Source: Nitrososphaerota archaeon (GTDB lineage Archaea; Thermoproteota; Nitrososphaeria; Nitrososphaerales; CADDZS01). Taken from it: a stretch of 64,000 nt of DNA. Every line of letters starts with the position of its first letter. Position 1 is the stretch's first letter. Below are positions 61,196 to 64,000 of the stretch, in pieces. The translations under genes and the position numbers were made by a program. Below the pieces are notes generated by a model, which saw only the letters and a list, made by a program, of their open reading frames with translations, was not told where the DNA came from and did not search any database. Where the stretch lies: positions 68,533-132,532 of the forward strand of contig JAJPHP010000060.1 of assembly GCA_021325255.1 (NCBI GenBank), written 5' to 3'.

Positions 61196-62749
61196 ATGGA
61201 TTCCCAACATGCCTTGACAAGCCACGAAGAGCGCCCAAATTATGCCGTTAGGATGCTCGGCATATCCAAACAGTTCGGACAGGTATTGGCTAATGATTGT
61301 GTCAACCTCGAAATCGAGCGAGGGACCATCCATGGTCTGCTCGGAGAAAATGGCGCCGGGAAAACGACACTCGCAAGCATTCTAGCGGGGCTTATTTCGC
61401 CCGACGCGGGCACGATTGAAATAAACGGAAAGGACGTCGTACTTAGTTCTCCCTCAGATGCTATCAAGAACGGTATCGGTATGGTCCATCAGCATTTCAT
61501 GCTCGTAGAAACGATGAGTGTTGTTCAGAATATTGCCCTTGGGCTCAAACGTGAGAAATGGCCACTCCTTGATCTAAGCAAACTCTCTTCCGAAATCAAA
61601 GCTTTCGGCGAGAGAATTGGGTTGCCGGTTAATCCACGCGAGAGAGTCTCCAGCCTTTCCGTCGGATTGAAGCAACGCGCTGAGATCTTAAATGCCCTCT
61701 TCCGCGGTGCAGAGATTCTGATCTTGGACGAGCCGACCGCCGTCCTAACTTCAATAGAAGTTGAGCATCTCTTCTCCGCACTCAGACTGCTACGGGCTCA
61801 GAAGAAGTCAATCGTCTTGATTTCGCACAAGATGAGTGAGATACTTGCTATCACCGACGAAGTGACTGTGCTGAGGCGTGGTAAGACTGTTGGTTCCAAG
61901 ATCACGAAGGAAACTTCTGGGACCGAGTTGACTGAAATGATGATTGGCGGCGGATCTCTGATAGAAGGGAGCAGAACTACAATCCCTTCATCGAAAGGCC
62001 TGATAGAGGTCGACCACCTCCACGTCAAGGATGATCGAGGAGTCCTGAAGATAGTCGACCTTAGCTTTCATATCGGCGGTGGTGAGATTTTAGGCATTGC
62101 CGGAGTTGACGGAAACGGGCAAAGGGAACTTGCCGATTGTCTGGCTGGCCTGAGAAAGGCAGCGAGCGGCACCATCAAACTCGAAAACCTCGACATAACA
62201 AACAGGGATGCATCAGCTATGCATAGAAAGGGAATCTCGTATATTCCTGATGATAGACTCGAAGCTGTGGTCCGCGATATGACCATCGCTGAGAATTTCA
62301 TAATAAAGGACGTGGGGCGCGCGCCCTACTCCGACGGGAGGCTTCTGAGGCCGGGATCTATTAATAGACATGCAGGGGAGGTTGTTCAGGAATATTCCAT
62401 CAGCGCGCTTCACACAAGACTGCCTGCATGGACCCTATCCGGGGGCAACATACAGAGGCTGCTGGTTGCTAGAGAGCTCAGAATGCATCCTAAATTCTTG
62501 ATTGCCTGTCAGCCGACGAGAGGGCTTGATCTGTCGGCAACCAGATTTGTTCACCAGAACCTAAGGAATCTAGCAGACTCCGGTTCATCGCTGCTTCTAA
62601 TATCCTCGGATCTCGATGAGTTGATGGAACTTTGCGACCGTATTATAGTAATTTTGAGTGGAAGGAAGACAGGCGAGTATAGTCGCCGCGAGTTCTCGCT
62701 GCGTGAGATTGGGCTCAAAATGACCGGCGCGGAGTCGCTCCTCGCTTGA
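61196..62749 (+). CDS. ABC transporter ATPase, simple-sugar/nucleoside type (two fused domains)
   Basis: 517 aa with two ATPase domains: Walker A GLLGENGAGKTTLASILAGL (first), HQHFMLVETMSVVQNIALGL, LSVGLKQRAEILNALFRGAE and LILDEPTAVLTSIEVE; second domain GIAGVDGNGQRELADCLAGL, WTLSGGNIQRLLVARELRMH and LIACQPTRGLDLS. The missing Lys in the second Walker A is normal for this family. Start ATG 61196 follows the BMP stop directly. Matches YufO/RbsA-type nucleoside importers. Confidence 0.92.
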   Translation: MDSQHALTSHEERPNYAVRMLGISKQFGQVLANDCVNLEIERGTIHGLLGENGAGKTTLASILAGLISPDAGTIEINGKDVVLSSPSDAIKNGIGMVHQHFMLVETMSVVQNIALGLKREKWPLLDLSKLSSEIKAFGERIGLPVNPRERVSSLSVGLKQRAEILNALFRGAEILILDEPTAVLTSIEVEHLFSALRLLRAQKKSIVLISHKMSEILAITDEVTVLRRGKTVGSKITKETSGTELTEMMIGGGSLIEGSRTTIPSSKGLIEVDHLHVKDDRGVLKIVDLSFHIGGGEILGIAGVDGNGQRELADCLAGLRKAASGTIKLENLDITNRDASAMHRKGISYIPDDRLEAVVRDMTIAENFIIKDVGRAPYSDGRLLRPGSINRHAGEVVQEYSISALHTRLPAWTLSGGNIQRLLVARELRMHPKFLIACQPTRGLDLSATRFVHQNLRNLADSGSSLLLISSDLDELMELCDRIIVILSGRKTGEYSRREFSLREIGLKMTGAESLLA

Positions 62750-63831
62750 ACCTCCTCAACACAAATCTTCCTAGGGTTATCGGGGAAGCATTTTTCGCTC
62801 TCGGCTCGTTACTTTTCGCGTTTGCCGCCGGTGCCTTAATTCTTTATGCGGTTAGGATTGACCCTGCAAAAGCCTATTCGGTCTTCTTTTCGTCCTCGCT
62901 AGCCTCGTCGGCGGGAATAGTCGCAATTTTTGTGGCGGCTACGCCGCTGATAATCAATGGCCTGGGTATCTCGATCGCTTTCAAGGCGGGGATTTGGAAT
63001 ATCGGGGCGGAAGGTCAGATGCTAGCGGGAGCCGTTCTCGCTGCTGTCGGTGGCATCTACATCTCTCTGCCCTTTCCGTTACACGTCCTGCTTCTCATGA
63101 TACTTGGATTGATTGGCGGCGCGGCTTGGGCTGCAATTCCGGCGATCCTGAAGGCGTTCTTAGGCGCAAACGAGATCGTCGTCACCCTGATGTTCAACTA
63201 TATTATGATCCTGCTTACCCAGTACCTGCTCAGCGGTGTCCTGAATAGTGGGGGGATAGCCTACGCAGGTCAAAGGACAGTTCCGATTCAGGTGACAGCG
63301 CAATACCCTCCTCTCATCCCCGGAACCGCGCTCCACTTTGGAGTTCTCGTTGCGATTTTGCTTGTACCCGCTGTCTATTTTCTAATGTACAGAACCGTCT
63401 TCGGGTTTAGGCTGCGAGTCGTCGGCTCGAGTGAAAAGACCGCCAAGTACGCGGGGATCCGGATTCCGGTTCTGATAATAATGGCAATGCTCCTTAGCGG
63501 GGCATTTGCGGGCCTGGCAGGTATGGGCGAGGTATCAGGCGTACATTATGCCCTGCTTGTAGGTATCACTTCTGGATTAGGATACACTGCGGTCCTTGTC
63601 GCCGTACTCGGGCGCCTGCATCCGGTTGGCGTTTTCCTCGCAGCGATACTTTTTGGATGCCTCATAGTGGGCGGGCAAGGAATGCAGAACTTTGCAAATG
63701 TGCCGAGCTCGCTTGTGGTTTTCCTACAGGGGCTTATTGTTCTCATCGTACTTGCCACCGAAATAATCAGAGTATACGGCGCCAAGAGGATAGTGGCTAG
63801 CAGGGGGAAGGTATTCATTGCCAGAGCTTAG
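62746..63831 (+). CDS. ABC transporter permease (YufP-like)
   Basis: 361 aa, TTG 62746, overlapping the ATPase stop. About nine helices; GIWNIGAEGQMLAGAVLAAV and SGAFAGLAGMGEVSGVHYAL are the family signatures. AFLGANEIVVTLMFNYIMIL lies between. Belongs to the branched-chain/ribose/nucleoside permease superfamily. Confidence 0.9.
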   Translation: MNLLNTNLPRVIGEAFFALGSLLFAFAAGALILYAVRIDPAKAYSVFFSSSLASSAGIVAIFVAATPLIINGLGISIAFKAGIWNIGAEGQMLAGAVLAAVGGIYISLPFPLHVLLLMILGLIGGAAWAAIPAILKAFLGANEIVVTLMFNYIMILLTQYLLSGVLNSGGIAYAGQRTVPIQVTAQYPPLIPGTALHFGVLVAILLVPAVYFLMYRTVFGFRLRVVGSSEKTAKYAGIRIPVLIIMAMLLSGAFAGLAGMGEVSGVHYALLVGITSGLGYTAVLVAVLGRLHPVGVFLAAILFGCLIVGGQGMQNFANVPSSLVVFLQGLIVLIVLATEIIRVYGAKRIVASRGKVFIARA

Positions 63832-64000
63832 CTCCGCGATAGCATCCATCAATGCATTGGTATCAATCGTAGCCACGGCTGTAGTAGCATCGATGCCATT
63901 TCTTTTCCCATCAATAGGGGAATTATTTGCTGAGCTCTCTGGCGTAATCAACATCGGAATTGAGGGCATGATGGTGTTGTCGGCATTTACGGCCTACGCA
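63818..64000 (+). CDS. ABC transporter permease (YufQ-like), N-terminal part; cut by right edge
   Basis: TTG 63818 starts a frame that overlaps the previous gene by 14 nt and is open to the edge. SIVATAVVASMPFLFPSIGE then LFAELSGVINIGIEGMMVLS matches the start of the second permease of BMP-type importers (GELFAE and NIGIEG motifs). Confidence 0.85.
   Translation, partial: MPELSSAIASINALVSIVATAVVASMPFLFPSIGELFAELSGVINIGIEGMMVLSAFTAYA

Noticed and set aside
1..64000. CRISPR array or replication origin
   Set aside because: No regularly spaced repeat of 25-40 nt and no cas, cdc6 or origin-binding repeat cluster seen.

Overview
The window looks archaeal, most likely a heterotrophic, non-ammonia-oxidising member of the Nitrososphaeria (Thaumarchaeota). 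The assignment is tentative because no rRNA or marker gene is present. Evidence: many genes start 20-30 nt below an AT-rich TATA box without a Shine-Dalgarno sequence (leaderless); TTG starts are frequent; a tRNA-Ser carries an intron at position 37/38; luciferase-like (F420-type) oxidoreductases recur; surface proteins and binding proteins have an N-terminal membrane anchor followed by a Ser/Thr-rich linker.

Layout. 0-6 kb: the N-terminus of a sedolisin protease running off the left edge, a luciferase-like oxidoreductase, an unusual double-palindrome promoter, membrane proteins and a Gln/Pro-rich glycosyltransferase. 6.5-12.1 kb: a co-directional cluster of surface and membrane proteins with DUF1616, MoxR ATPase and DUF58. 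12.2-15.3 kb: a two-gene GMC dehydrogenase (gluconate dehydrogenase type) and an HPP-family membrane protein. 16-19.5 kb: threonine-dehydratase-like enzyme, PPOX-fold flavin protein and small conserved proteins. 19.6-24.6 kb: two ABC-2 exporters downstream of a surface protein, with a second copy of the double-palindrome promoter at 24.9 kb. 25.3-29.5 kb: an orphan histidine kinase and a TauE/SafE-DUF1634 pair.

29.5-34 kb is an accessory region: intron-containing tRNA-Ser(CGA), a decayed and truncated tyrosine recombinase directly beside it, then TcmP, a radical SAM protein and DUF488, with a perfect 18-nt palindrome at the promoter of the radical SAM gene. This is the best candidate for an under-described system.

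34-64 kb is a catabolic island for amides, hydantoin-like rings and probably nucleobases. It has an oligopeptide-type ABC importer (binding protein, two permeases, two ATPases), a class III aminotransferase, amidohydrolases, HyuA/HyuB, two paralogous metallo-beta-lactamase proteins about 16.5 kb apart, RidA, an RutB-like isochorismatase hydrolase beside a luciferase-like oxidoreductase, and a BMP-type nucleoside-like ABC importer cut by the right edge. A broken amidase and a decayed IS5-like transposase sit inside it, showing recent decay and transposition. Together these genes would import small amides or nucleobase-like compounds, open rings, cleave C-N bonds and transaminate the products.
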